Of a stretch of DNA of 64,000 nt, positions 1-7,726 are shown one piece after another. This stretch comes from Candidatus Thalassolituus haligoni. Its GTDB lineage: Bacteria > Pseudomonadota > Gammaproteobacteria > Pseudomonadales > Oceanobacteraceae. The stretch's first letter is position 1, and each line of letters begins with the position of its first letter. The stretch is from the NCBI RefSeq assembly GCF_041222825.1, contig NZ_CP139482.1, positions 2,573,001-2,637,000 of the forward strand, given 5' to 3'. A program made the translations under genes and the position numbers. Below the pieces are notes generated by a model. That model was not told the DNA's origin. It did no database searches and saw nothing but the letters and a program-made list of their open reading frames with translations.

Positions 1-175
1 TGCGCTGGAGAAAGTGGCATCACAGTGGCATTTTTCCCAGTCCGGGTTTGAACTTGACGCAGAAGGCCGCTACGTCCCTACCGTCATTGCCGTCACCACA
101 GAATCCATTCTCTGGAAAATGAACGACATTACCAAGATGTACGAACGCATCATGGCAACACAGTCGAATAGCTGA
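1..175 (+). CDS. C-terminal end of an unidentified protein (5' truncated)
   Basis: The reading frame is open from base 2 and stops with TGA at 173-175, giving 57 residues of a C-terminus that includes the stretch TESILWKMNDITKMYERI. I do not recognise the family. It is followed by a clear factor-independent terminator, which supports a real gene end on this strand. The start lies outside the window. Confidence 0.6.
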   Translation, partial: ALEKVASQWHFSQSGFELDAEGRYVPTVIAVTTESILWKMNDITKMYERIMATQSNS

Positions 176-208
176 TCATCCTGACGGATGCAGAGCAACT
201 GACAAATA

Positions 209-243
209 AAAAACGGGCTACCCAAAAAAGGTAGCCCGTTTTT
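209..243. terminator. Bidirectional factor-independent terminator
   Basis: The stem ACGGGCTACC (213-222) pairs perfectly with GGTAGCCCGT (230-239) around an A-rich loop. It is flanked by an A-run on the left and a T-run on the right, so it can end transcription from both sides. It separates the truncated plus-strand gene from slyD on the minus strand. Confidence 0.9.
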
Positions 244-268
244 TATTGTTCCGATACTGCACTGGCTA

Positions 269-754
269 TTAGTGGTGATGGCCACCTTCACCGTGTACAT
301 GACCGTGCTCCAGCTCTTCTTCGCTGGCATCGCGTACGGATTCGACCGTTACACTGAACGCCAGATTCTTGCCAGCCAGTGGGTGGTTGGCATCCACGGT
401 CACTTCGGCTTCTTCAACTTCAGTCACGATCAGGTTAACCGGGCCTTGCGCCGTTTGTGCGGTAAAGGCCATACCCGGTTCAATCTGGTCAACGCCGGTA
501 AAGGCTTCGCGTGGTACTTTCTGAACACGATCTTCACTATAGTCACCGTAGGCATTGGCCGCTTCTACAGTGACTTCCAGCTCGTCACCGACCTGCTTGC
601 CTTCCAGCGCCGCTTCCAGACCCGGAATAATATTCTGGGCACCGTGAAGGTAAGTCATTGGCGCTGCACCTTCAGAGGAGTCGATCGTTTCTCCGGTAGC
701 AACGTCAACCACTTTATAATGAATGGAAACGACTTTGTGATGGGCAATTGTCAT
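269..754 (-). CDS. slyD: FKBP-type peptidyl-prolyl isomerase SlyD
   Basis: The 161-residue protein is an FKBP-type prolyl cis-trans isomerase and chaperone of the cytoplasm. The FKBP fold is split: residues 1-69 (with the motif LHGAQNIIPGLEAAL at 36-50) and about 129-145 flank an insert-in-flap chaperone domain at roughly 70-128. The C-terminus carries six histidines between residues 150 and 161, like the metal-binding tail of E. coli SlyD, although it is shorter and lacks the cysteines. SlyD supplies nickel to hydrogenase maturation in enterics; no hydrogenase gene is present here. It is a single gene ending at the shared terminator at 209-243. Confidence 0.93.
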   Translation of the reverse strand: MTIAHHKVVSIHYKVVDVATGETIDSSEGAAPMTYLHGAQNIIPGLEAALEGKQVGDELEVTVEAANAYGDYSEDRVQKVPREAFTGVDQIEPGMAFTAQTAQGPVNLIVTEVEEAEVTVDANHPLAGKNLAFSVTVESVRDASEEELEHGHVHGEGGHHH

Positions 755-940
755 GATGATTGTCCGTTTTTTTGTCCCTGGTAAGGGCAGTGAATTCTAC
801 GTAAAGGCGACAGGATACGACGTTGGGAACCATCGGCGACAAGTGGCGTTCTCTACGAAATGGAGCACCAGTATAACAATTGCCCCGCTCAGTACCAGTC
901 AGCTGCTTTTGGAGCCAGTAAAACCCGGTTATTCATAGTA

Positions 941-2143
941 TCAGTAGCTCTGCGGCAGGTGTGGCCCATCAGCCAGCCAATGTCCAAATGCGGTCTCCAG
1001 CCCCGCCAGACCGCCCGGATAGAAAGCCAGCGTGGCATTGACTGCTGCTGTCTGACACGGGCTGTCAATCACTGCCTCGTAGGCACGCTCCAGCACGACC
1101 TTCCCTTCCTGGCTACTATTGAGAAAAAACACCAACGCCAGTGCCTGCCGATAATGGCGGGAACCCTGTTGATAAAAAGACTCCGGCTGCAGTAGCAGAT
1201 ACTGCGACAACGGTAGCGGTGTCTGCTGTCTCAGGCTAACCAGCAGTCGCTCACTCAACACCACTTTGGCCGCACTCATCTGATAGTCCAGCTGCTCGGT
1301 ATATTCCGCCAAGCCCTCGCCCAGCCAGACCGGCAACGTCCCCACCATCGCCATCGAAAGCGCATGGGTCATTTCATGGCGTACCAACGCCAACGTCGCT
1401 TCGCGCTGGTATTGACGCTGCAGATAAATACGGTTTTTCTCGAAGTGGTAATACCCAGCAGCCTGTTCACCAACGTTATCGCTGCGGCGCTGGGCTTGAT
1501 ACCCGACGGCGTCGGTAAACACAGTCATATTGATCAGCACCGGGCGTACATAACGCGCCGGTAACAAGGTTGCTACGACCCGATAAACCAGCTCCCCCTC
1601 GCGCTGAATGTCAGCTTCCAGACCAGCATCCGGGCCATCCGGCAACGTCACATGCAACTCCAGTTTGCGCTGACTGCGGTACCGTGCGCTCAAGTCATCC
1701 ACCGGCTGTTGCCTATCGGATGCATCGGGACGATCGCCAAAATGTATCTTGCCCTGTTCATCCACCCAGCGAAAAACCTGCTGCTGCTTTGGCTGGGCAA
1801 CCGGTAAGGATTCCGGCGTCACACAACGCCCGGCCACCATATGGCGTTCCACGCTGTTTTTGTCAGCGGATTGACCCACCACCACCAATAGCGGCGACGA
1901 TTGCCGCTCCAGTTGCTGTTGAGACTGCCGCTCCAGCTGCTCCAGGCGCTGCTGTTGGGTCTGTATGCCCAGCAATGGCATCCACAAACTGGAACGGTAT
2001 GAATTCGGCAAGGGGATTCCCGGATACTGCACCGCGACATACTCATGCTGTGCTGCTGTTGTCAGCCGCCAGGCCAGTTCTGGTGCCAACACCAGAACCA
2101 ATAACAGGCTGACCAGCTGTCGGAGTGCCTTGAATAATGTCAT
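941..2143 (-). CDS. DUF4124 and gluzincin-type (MA) metallopeptidase-like exported protein
   Basis: The start at 2143 is chosen because AAGGA lies just upstream and it begins a hydrophobic signal segment (LVSLLLVLVLAPELA); a longer frame from 2185 would overlap the helicase. The 400-residue product has a Gln-rich linker, a DUF4124 motif (FRWVDEQGKIHFGDRP, near residue 125) and then a zinc-peptidase signature HEMTH followed by WLGEGLAEY, the HExxH plus downstream Glu arrangement of the MA clan. It is probably envelope-located. The gene follows the UvrD-like helicase by 29 bases and may be co-transcribed. A second protein with the same two modules is encoded at 24165-25160. Substrate unknown. 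Confidence 0.75.
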   Translation of the reverse strand: MTLFKALRQLVSLLLVLVLAPELAWRLTTAAQHEYVAVQYPGIPLPNSYRSSLWMPLLGIQTQQQRLEQLERQSQQQLERQSSPLLVVVGQSADKNSVERHMVAGRCVTPESLPVAQPKQQQVFRWVDEQGKIHFGDRPDASDRQQPVDDLSARYRSQRKLELHVTLPDGPDAGLEADIQREGELVYRVVATLLPARYVRPVLINMTVFTDAVGYQAQRRSDNVGEQAAGYYHFEKNRIYLQRQYQREATLALVRHEMTHALSMAMVGTLPVWLGEGLAEYTEQLDYQMSAAKVVLSERLLVSLRQQTPLPLSQYLLLQPESFYQQGSRHYRQALALVFFLNSSQEGKVVLERAYEAVIDSPCQTAAVNATLAFYPGGLAGLETAFGHWLADGPHLPQSY

Positions 2144-2172
2144 ATCACGTCCTTGTACCCTGTTTTTAATAA

Positions 2173-4470
2173 TCAGTGTAGCCACTGAATATGTGGTTCT
2201 GCCAGCGCTCGATCCAGCCTGCGGGTCGTACGTTCGTTCTCAAAATGTACGATCAGATACTGCTCATCCATCTCCACCACCACGCCCGCTCCCAAGCGAG
2301 CATGCACCAAGCGTTGTGGTGACGGCGACGCTGATAATTGCTTTGGCCGCGATGGTTGCTGCGCATCTGCCCGGTGTTTCACAACCGCTACCCGAACCGG
2401 CTGGATCACCAGTTCCGGCGGCTGTGGCTGGGCTTGCAGATACGCTGGCAACCACTCGGCAATCTCACCTTCAAGTGTTAGCCGAGGTTGGCTTTGTTCC
2501 AACGCAGTGGCCACCCGATCGCTACAAGCAATATTCAGCTCACGAAAAAACGGACTGGGCCGTTCACGTGCATGACTATTGTCATCTGGCTTGCGCCGCA
2601 CTTGTGGCGTCGGCACCAGCAGGTGTAACTGCTGAATCGCACGAGTCATGGCAACATAAAGCAAGCGGCGCTCACTCTCGTCACTGGCCGGGGTACTGAA
2701 TTCACCTTCTGGCGAATAAGGGAAGTAATGACCATTCAGCCCCGGAATAATCACCACCGGCCACTCCAGCCCTTTGCTTTTGTGAATGGAGGTCAGCCGT
2801 ACTCCCCCATGGCGCTCACGAGACTGCGCCCGCGCCCTGTCCCGCAGTTGTAACAACAGATCCAGCGCCTGATCCGAGCTAACATTGGTATCTGCCATAA
2901 AACGCACGAAAGCACGAATGGTTTGTAACCGGTCTTCCACCTGCTGAGCTGAAAAGGCGCTGTCTTCAACGCCCTTTTCCAGCTCGGTGGTATCGATATA
3001 GGCATTTAACAGCCGCTCTACCGGCACCACCACCCGCTCGGCACTGTCGAGCACTTCCGCCCGGGCCTGCAATTGCGCCTTTTGCCACCGGCTGAGATTC
3101 GCTGGTATAGCCTGCTGCAAGGCAACACCCAGGTTCTCACTGTGATCAGCCAGGGTATCGGCCATCTCCTCCAGTACCGCCCGGCGTACCTTGGGAAACG
3201 GTGTGGTCAGAATTTGCAACCAGGCATGACGTCGCTGATCACGGCTACGCTCACCAAAACGACCCGCAGCGATTTCCAGCAGCAACCAGAAAATTTCCAG
3301 CTCCCAACGCTCCAGTACTGACAGCGAATGATCCAGCTGATAGGGAATTCCCGCCTGCAACAGCGCCAGCTCAACCGGTGCGCACAACGCCCAGAGCCGA
3401 TGAATCACCGCAATCTGATGAGCAGGAACAGTCACCATACACTGTTTCACCAGTGCCAATACCTGTTGTGCTTCAGCGTTGGCCGAGCAGGTATGCACCT
3501 GAACCTGTGTCGCCGGAGTTGAGGGATGGGACAATCCCATCACCGGATCGCGCTGGCGATTATGATGAATCAGGTGATTCGCCAGCAGCGACAACCGATG
3601 GCCGTAACGAAAGGTCTCTGGTAACTGATACGTTGTGACACCACCCAGCTGATTGGCAAAACCACTGACAATAAACTCCGGGCGTGAGCCACGGAATTCA
3701 TAAATGGTCTGATCCGGGTCACCAATCACCATCACCGACCCGCGACCACCATGGAGCAACTCCAGCAAATGCTGTTGAATACCATTGATGTCTTGGTACT
3801 CGTCCACCAGGATCCACTGCATATGGCCACCAAAATAACGCGCCGCCTCGGCATCGTGACGCAGGTGCATCACCGGATCGTAGAGCATGTCGGAAAATCC
3901 GATACGACGCTGTTGCTTGCGCCAGTCTTCAAACAACGCAAACAATTCGACAAACATCCGGCACTGAACCGGCAGATCGAGCTGCTCATACACTTCTTGT
4001 GGTGACTCCAAGCCAGATTTCACCAGCTCGATAAAACCCACGGCGGGTTCGACCCATTTTTTCCGCTGCGACAGAATATCCTGGCGGGTGTCATCATCGG
4101 CCAGTTGCTGCAATAACCGCCATACCTGACCTTCTACTTCACCATCACCCAGCAAGCGGCGCTCAAACGCTGGCAGCTGCCCCAACGCAATCAACTTGTG
4201 ATAAATACGTAATCCCAGCGAATGAAAGGTGCGTACTTCCGGCACCACCTGACCTGGCAAACAGCCAGACAAACGTTGCTGAAATTCCTGCTGGGCTGCT
4301 TTGTTATACATCAGCACCAGCATACGCCGTGGTGCCACACCCGCTTGCAAGCGTGCGGCAATAAAATGCGTCAGCGTGGTGGTTTTACCCGCACCCGCCA
4401 CCGCCACCACTCTGGCGTGGCCATCGACGTGGTGAACGACCTGTTGTTGATGATCGGTAAGTTGTGACAT
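2173..4470 (-). CDS. UvrD/Rep-family (SF1A) ATP-dependent DNA helicase
   Basis: The 765-residue protein has the SF1A helicase motifs: Walker A AGAGKT at residues 25-30, motif II with DEYQD, motif III GDPDQTIYEFRG, and late motifs including SIHKSKGLEWPVV and a LLYVAMTRA element. It should unwind DNA 3' to 5' in repair or restart of replication. The C-terminus after the helicase core is divergent, ending with a module around GAGVVVEMDEQYLIVHFEN that resembles the C-terminal DNA- or RNA-polymerase-binding region of UvrD/PcrA. It is too divergent to call as uvrD itself; an accessory UvrD-like helicase is the safest name. Confidence 0.9.
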   Translation of the reverse strand: MSQLTDHQQQVVHHVDGHARVVAVAGAGKTTTLTHFIAARLQAGVAPRRMLVLMYNKAAQQEFQQRLSGCLPGQVVPEVRTFHSLGLRIYHKLIALGQLPAFERRLLGDGEVEGQVWRLLQQLADDDTRQDILSQRKKWVEPAVGFIELVKSGLESPQEVYEQLDLPVQCRMFVELFALFEDWRKQQRRIGFSDMLYDPVMHLRHDAEAARYFGGHMQWILVDEYQDINGIQQHLLELLHGGRGSVMVIGDPDQTIYEFRGSRPEFIVSGFANQLGGVTTYQLPETFRYGHRLSLLANHLIHHNRQRDPVMGLSHPSTPATQVQVHTCSANAEAQQVLALVKQCMVTVPAHQIAVIHRLWALCAPVELALLQAGIPYQLDHSLSVLERWELEIFWLLLEIAAGRFGERSRDQRRHAWLQILTTPFPKVRRAVLEEMADTLADHSENLGVALQQAIPANLSRWQKAQLQARAEVLDSAERVVVPVERLLNAYIDTTELEKGVEDSAFSAQQVEDRLQTIRAFVRFMADTNVSSDQALDLLLQLRDRARAQSRERHGGVRLTSIHKSKGLEWPVVIIPGLNGHYFPYSPEGEFSTPASDESERRLLYVAMTRAIQQLHLLVPTPQVRRKPDDNSHARERPSPFFRELNIACSDRVATALEQSQPRLTLEGEIAEWLPAYLQAQPQPPELVIQPVRVAVVKHRADAQQPSRPKQLSASPSPQRLVHARLGAGVVVEMDEQYLIVHFENERTTRRLDRALAEPHIQWLH

Positions 4471-4694
4471 TCAGCCCCCGGATTGATGCGAAGGCATGCT
4501 ATGGGCTGCATTAGCAAATGTCACGAGCGATGCAAAGACAAGGCAAAAATCGATGAAAAAATGGAGTTTACGATTAACAAATAAGTACCTGGCGCTGATT
4601 GATAACCCCGTCACCGCCACGCCGATCGATTTTCAGCAGCCTGTTAGTAGAGGTGATCATTGGCACCGGTGGCTCCAGTTGCCCAGCAGCCTGA

Positions 4695-4958
4695 TCATCC
4701 AGACTCACCATCACCACTAGAACAAGCATCCAGTTCAGAGAAAAACCACTGACCCCATCGTTTTACCAGATCACCCTGTACGCTGACTGGCAAAGATGCT
4801 GAGACTGCCTCCATACCGATACGGCGATGAATCACACCCGGAACATCCTCCCTCCAGTGCACATCATTACTGGCCGACAAGGCTTCACCACGACAGTAAC
4901 AGGCACTGCGTTTGACCTCGTCGGGTGTCAGGTCACGGTGGGAATGCTGTTTATTCAT
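4695..4958 (-). CDS. Small conserved-looking hypothetical protein
   Basis: The 87-residue frame starts with ATG preceded at the right distance by AAGGAG, a strong ribosome binding site, which is the main reason to accept it. The product has two close cysteines (SACYCRGEA) and an acidic, Ser/Gly-rich tail. I do not recognise a family. It lies between the helicase and the AT-rich region upstream of modE and is transcribed away from modE. Confidence 0.55.
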   Translation of the reverse strand: MNKQHSHRDLTPDEVKRSACYCRGEALSASNDVHWREDVPGVIHRRIGMEAVSASLPVSVQGDLVKRWGQWFFSELDACSSGDGESG

Positions 4959-5355
4959 GACTTATCTCCTTGACTGGCTCAGGCTTAGGCTGACACACAG
5001 GGGGTGACACCTGAGTAATAATGAGTTCTTTCTGTTTGGCTAACGACTATTCATCGCTATCTTCATCATATTTATATGAATATTAACTTCATATATAGAT
5101 AAATAGCAAAACAAGTGCCAAAACGAAAAAATACAATAGATTGATTTATAGAGGATTTATTAGATGATAGTGAGACCATCCCTGGCCAATCTGTCGTAAA
5201 CCCGACGCCATGTCGTTATGTATACAAACCACCTAACGAGTAAAGGTAACAAAAGACCATTGCGACAATCACATTGGCATGCCAGCAACCCCCTTTTTCT
5301 TTTCCGTCAGATGTATACTCAGAAAATAACCGCACAAACAACAAGGAGATCCGGT
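4959..5355. other. AT-rich divergent intergenic region with a small palindrome
   Basis: About 400 bases without a gene separate the minus-strand small gene from modE. The centre (roughly 5040-5170) is much richer in A and T than the flanks. It contains the palindrome TCATATTTATATGA at 5066-5079 and TATA-rich runs nearby. ModE boxes are AT-rich TATA-type palindromes and modE is autoregulated in some bacteria, so an operator is possible, but I do not see a convincing full ModE consensus. Confidence 0.4.
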
Positions 5356-6135
5356 ATGCAACTGGTTGGACGTATCCTGCTTGATACCGACGAAGGTTCG
5401 TTATTGGCAGAAAAACGGGTGAAGCTGCTGGAAGCCATTGCCCAACATGGCACCATCCAGAAGGCTGCCCAGGAAATGGGCCTGTCTTATAAGGGAGCGT
5501 GGGATGCTGTCAACGCCATGAACAATCTGTGTGACGAACCCCTGGTGATTCGAGAGGTAGGAGGCCGACGTGGTGGCGGCAGCCATCTGACCGAACAGGG
5601 CCGCGCTCTGATCACGCTCTATCGCACGGTTGAGGCGGAATACCAGCAACTGCTTGACCGCATGAACAACAGCCTTGGCGATATGCATCAGTTTCATCGC
5701 ATGATGAACCGCTTCGCCATGCGCACCAGCGCCCGCAACCAATTCCATGGTGTGGTTACCGCGTTAATACAAGGCATGGTGAATTGTGAAGTTCGTATGA
5801 AGCTCGATGACCAGACCGAGATTGTCGCCATGATTACCAACGAAAGTGCCGAAAATCTCGACTTGCGTCTTGGCCTCGAACTGTTTGCCCTGATCAAAAC
5901 CTCGTATGCCAGCGTGCATACCCAACCGCTGCCACACCGCAATTGTTTTGCTGGCGTGGTCGCCGATCTGGTACGTGGCGAGCAAAGTACGGAAGTCCGG
6001 GTAGATCTGCCCAGTGGCAAAAGTGTCATCAGCGCTGTCAGCAACCAGGACTGCGACACCATGGCGCTGGCGCTGGATCTGCCGGTATACGCTGCCTTTA
6101 GCCCAAACAGCGTGATTCTTGCTCTGGTCAGTTAA
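5356..6135 (+). CDS. modE: Molybdenum-dependent transcriptional regulator ModE
   Basis: The start at 5356 has AAGGAG 8 bases upstream and gives 259 residues, close to the 262 of E. coli ModE; the open frame runs 46 codons further up without a start signal. Residues 1-115 form the winged helix-turn-helix (KLLEAIAQHGTIQKAAQEMG, then SYKGAWDAVNAMN). Two molybdate-binding Mop/TOBE repeats follow, at about 125-190 (with TSARNQF) and 195-259 (with HRNCFAG). It senses molybdate and controls uptake and molybdoenzyme genes. No modABC or molybdenum cofactor gene is in this window, so its targets are elsewhere. Confidence 0.92.
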   Translation: MQLVGRILLDTDEGSLLAEKRVKLLEAIAQHGTIQKAAQEMGLSYKGAWDAVNAMNNLCDEPLVIREVGGRRGGGSHLTEQGRALITLYRTVEAEYQQLLDRMNNSLGDMHQFHRMMNRFAMRTSARNQFHGVVTALIQGMVNCEVRMKLDDQTEIVAMITNESAENLDLRLGLELFALIKTSYASVHTQPLPHRNCFAGVVADLVRGEQSTEVRVDLPSGKSVISAVSNQDCDTMALALDLPVYAAFSPNSVILALVS

Positions 6136-6182
6136 GCAGTGGGTTGTTTACCCATAACCAAACTACCTATAACCACACGACC

Positions 6183-6236
6183 CGCCAGCAACACACATGC
6201 CACATCCCGGAGGTTGCGGCATGTGTGTTGCTGGCG
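6183..6236. terminator. Long perfect hairpin between convergent genes
   Basis: The arm CGCCAGCAACACACATGCC (6183-6201) is perfectly repeated in inverse orientation at 6218-6236 with a 16-base loop, a 19-bp stem. It lies between the ends of modE and the SnoaL-like gene. There is no T-run on either side, so it is not a canonical intrinsic terminator, but a hairpin of this strength would stop or protect converging transcripts. Confidence 0.6.
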
Positions 6237-6251
6237 ATATCGATAGCAGTA

Positions 6252-6794
6252 TCAGTGCACAATGCCGAGCGATTGGGTCACACCGTCGGTAGTGCGGGTA
6301 AAGTCCAGATACGCGACTTTGATATCGTTGAATTTACCCATGTGGTTAATCTTGTAGATGATGACGCCGTGGTAGTCGAAGTTCTCACCCTTTTTAACCT
6401 TGCCAAACGGAGAGTTATCCGAGTCGTGCATGACCGTAAAATGGGTTTTCATTTCCACTGCCAGAGAGCTACCGTCAGACACATAGTTCACCACGTTCAG
6501 CTCCTCCTTCATCAACGACCAGATCTTGTGATAATGCTCCTTGACCGCTGGAATGCCATTTAATACCAAATGCCCGTTCTGCATCCGCATATCATCGGCA
6601 AAGTAGGCTTCAAAGGCTTGTGGGTTCTTGGCATTAAACATGGCGATGTAATTATCAAAGCTGGCTCGATTCAGCATCTGATAGCTTTTGCTCGCTTCCT
6701 GATCATTCTTGTCAGCATAAACGTGACTGACTGGCCCAAGTGCAGCAGCAGCCAAACCCAGCATGCAAAGTGATATTTTTATTGTTTTAAGCAC
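6252..6794 (-). CDS. Exported SnoaL-like / NTF2-fold protein
   Basis: The gene starts with GTG, preceded by AAGGGG at good spacing, and encodes 180 residues. Residues 1-28 are a signal peptide ending near VSHVYA. The rest looks like an NTF2/SnoaL alpha+beta barrel: FDNYIAMFNAKNPQAFEAYFADDMRMQNG is typical of the first helices and strand, and a later YHGVIIYKIN strand is followed by a final amphipathic strand. Members bind or isomerise small hydrophobic molecules; no catalytic residues can be named here. It is the last gene of the minus-strand catabolic operon and probably acts in the periplasm. Confidence 0.72.
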   Translation of the reverse strand: MLKTIKISLCMLGLAAAALGPVSHVYADKNDQEASKSYQMLNRASFDNYIAMFNAKNPQAFEAYFADDMRMQNGHLVLNGIPAVKEHYHKIWSLMKEELNVVNYVSDGSSLAVEMKTHFTVMHDSDNSPFGKVKKGENFDYHGVIIYKINHMGKFNDIKVAYLDFTRTTDGVTQSLGIVH

Positions 6795-6839
6795 GATAAT
6801 TCCCCTTGAAAGGAAAGATGGTTGTCAATCTGCAAATCG

Positions 6840-7622
6840 TTACCAGGCGGTAGAGCCGCCATCGACGGGAAGATCGGCGCCGGTCACCCAGGAGGCTTCA
6901 TCGGAAGCCAGATAGAGCGCGGCATAACCAATATCTTCCGGCTTGCCTAGCCGCTTGATCATGGTTTTGGCCAAGACGTCTTGCCGAAAACCGGGAATAT
7001 TTTCCAGTGGCTCACGGGTAGCCGTGGTTTCAATCAGAGCGGGAGAGATGGTATTGGCGCGAATGTTAAAATCCCGCCCTTCCATCGCCAGTTGCCGGGT
7101 CATCGCCAGCACCCCACCCTTGCCAGCGCAGTGCGCGATAGCAGGCAGCGGCTTGAATGCCTGATGGGCGTTAGCCGAAGCAAAGTTGATAATGGCCGCT
7201 GAGCCGCTTGCCTTGAGGTGTGGCCAGGCTTTCTGACAAGCCAGAAATACCACGCTGAGTTCACCGTCGAGAGTCCGTCTCCAGCCCTCAAAGAAGTCCA
7301 TCTCTTCCAGCCACGCAAATGCTCCGAAAGCGCCGGCGTTCACCAGAATATCCAGCCGACCATGGCGCTTGATGCACTGATCTATCAGCTGTTGCACGTC
7401 GTCGGGCTGAGTCAGGTCACAGGGGGCGACCGAGAACATTGGTGTGCCCTGTTGTGCTGCCAGCTCATCGGTTTGAGAGGCCGTGCTGGCGTTGATGTCT
7501 GCTCCAACCACCTGAGCCCCAGCGGCGGCAAACATCAACGCACAGCTCCGACCAATTCCGCTGCCACTACCAGTGACGATAGCGACTTTTCCGGCCAAGC
7601 GGCCGGAAGTATTTGTATTCAT
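6840..7622 (-). CDS. SDR-family oxidoreductase with the catalytic Tyr replaced by His
   Basis: The start at 7622 has AGGGA upstream and begins just before the Rossmann motif TGSGSGIG (residues 17-24), followed by the NAG motif near 96. The 260-residue length fits classical short-chain dehydrogenases. At the active site the usual YxxxK reads HCAGK, so the catalytic tyrosine is His164 while Lys168 is kept. Either it belongs to an SDR subgroup with altered chemistry or it is not a dehydrogenase. It lies between the large FAD oxidoreductase and the SnoaL-like gene, in the same direction. Confidence 0.88.
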   Translation of the reverse strand: MNTNTSGRLAGKVAIVTGSGSGIGRSCALMFAAAGAQVVGADINASTASQTDELAAQQGTPMFSVAPCDLTQPDDVQQLIDQCIKRHGRLDILVNAGAFGAFAWLEEMDFFEGWRRTLDGELSVVFLACQKAWPHLKASGSAAIINFASANAHQAFKPLPAIAHCAGKGGVLAMTRQLAMEGRDFNIRANTISPALIETTATREPLENIPGFRQDVLAKTMIKRLGKPEDIGYAALYLASDEASWVTGADLPVDGGSTAW

Positions 7623-7726
7623 AACGATATTCCCTGCTATTGATGGAACGCACAGAAAATCAAGACTCCCATGCCGGAGCATGGGAGCCAGGTGAGTTAC
7701 TCAGTGCGCATCAGCGGCCATTGCTG

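Noticed and set aside
4496..4720. 74-codon plus-strand frame upstream of the helicase
   Set aside because: It has no ribosome site and overlaps the end of the small minus-strand gene, which has a strong one.
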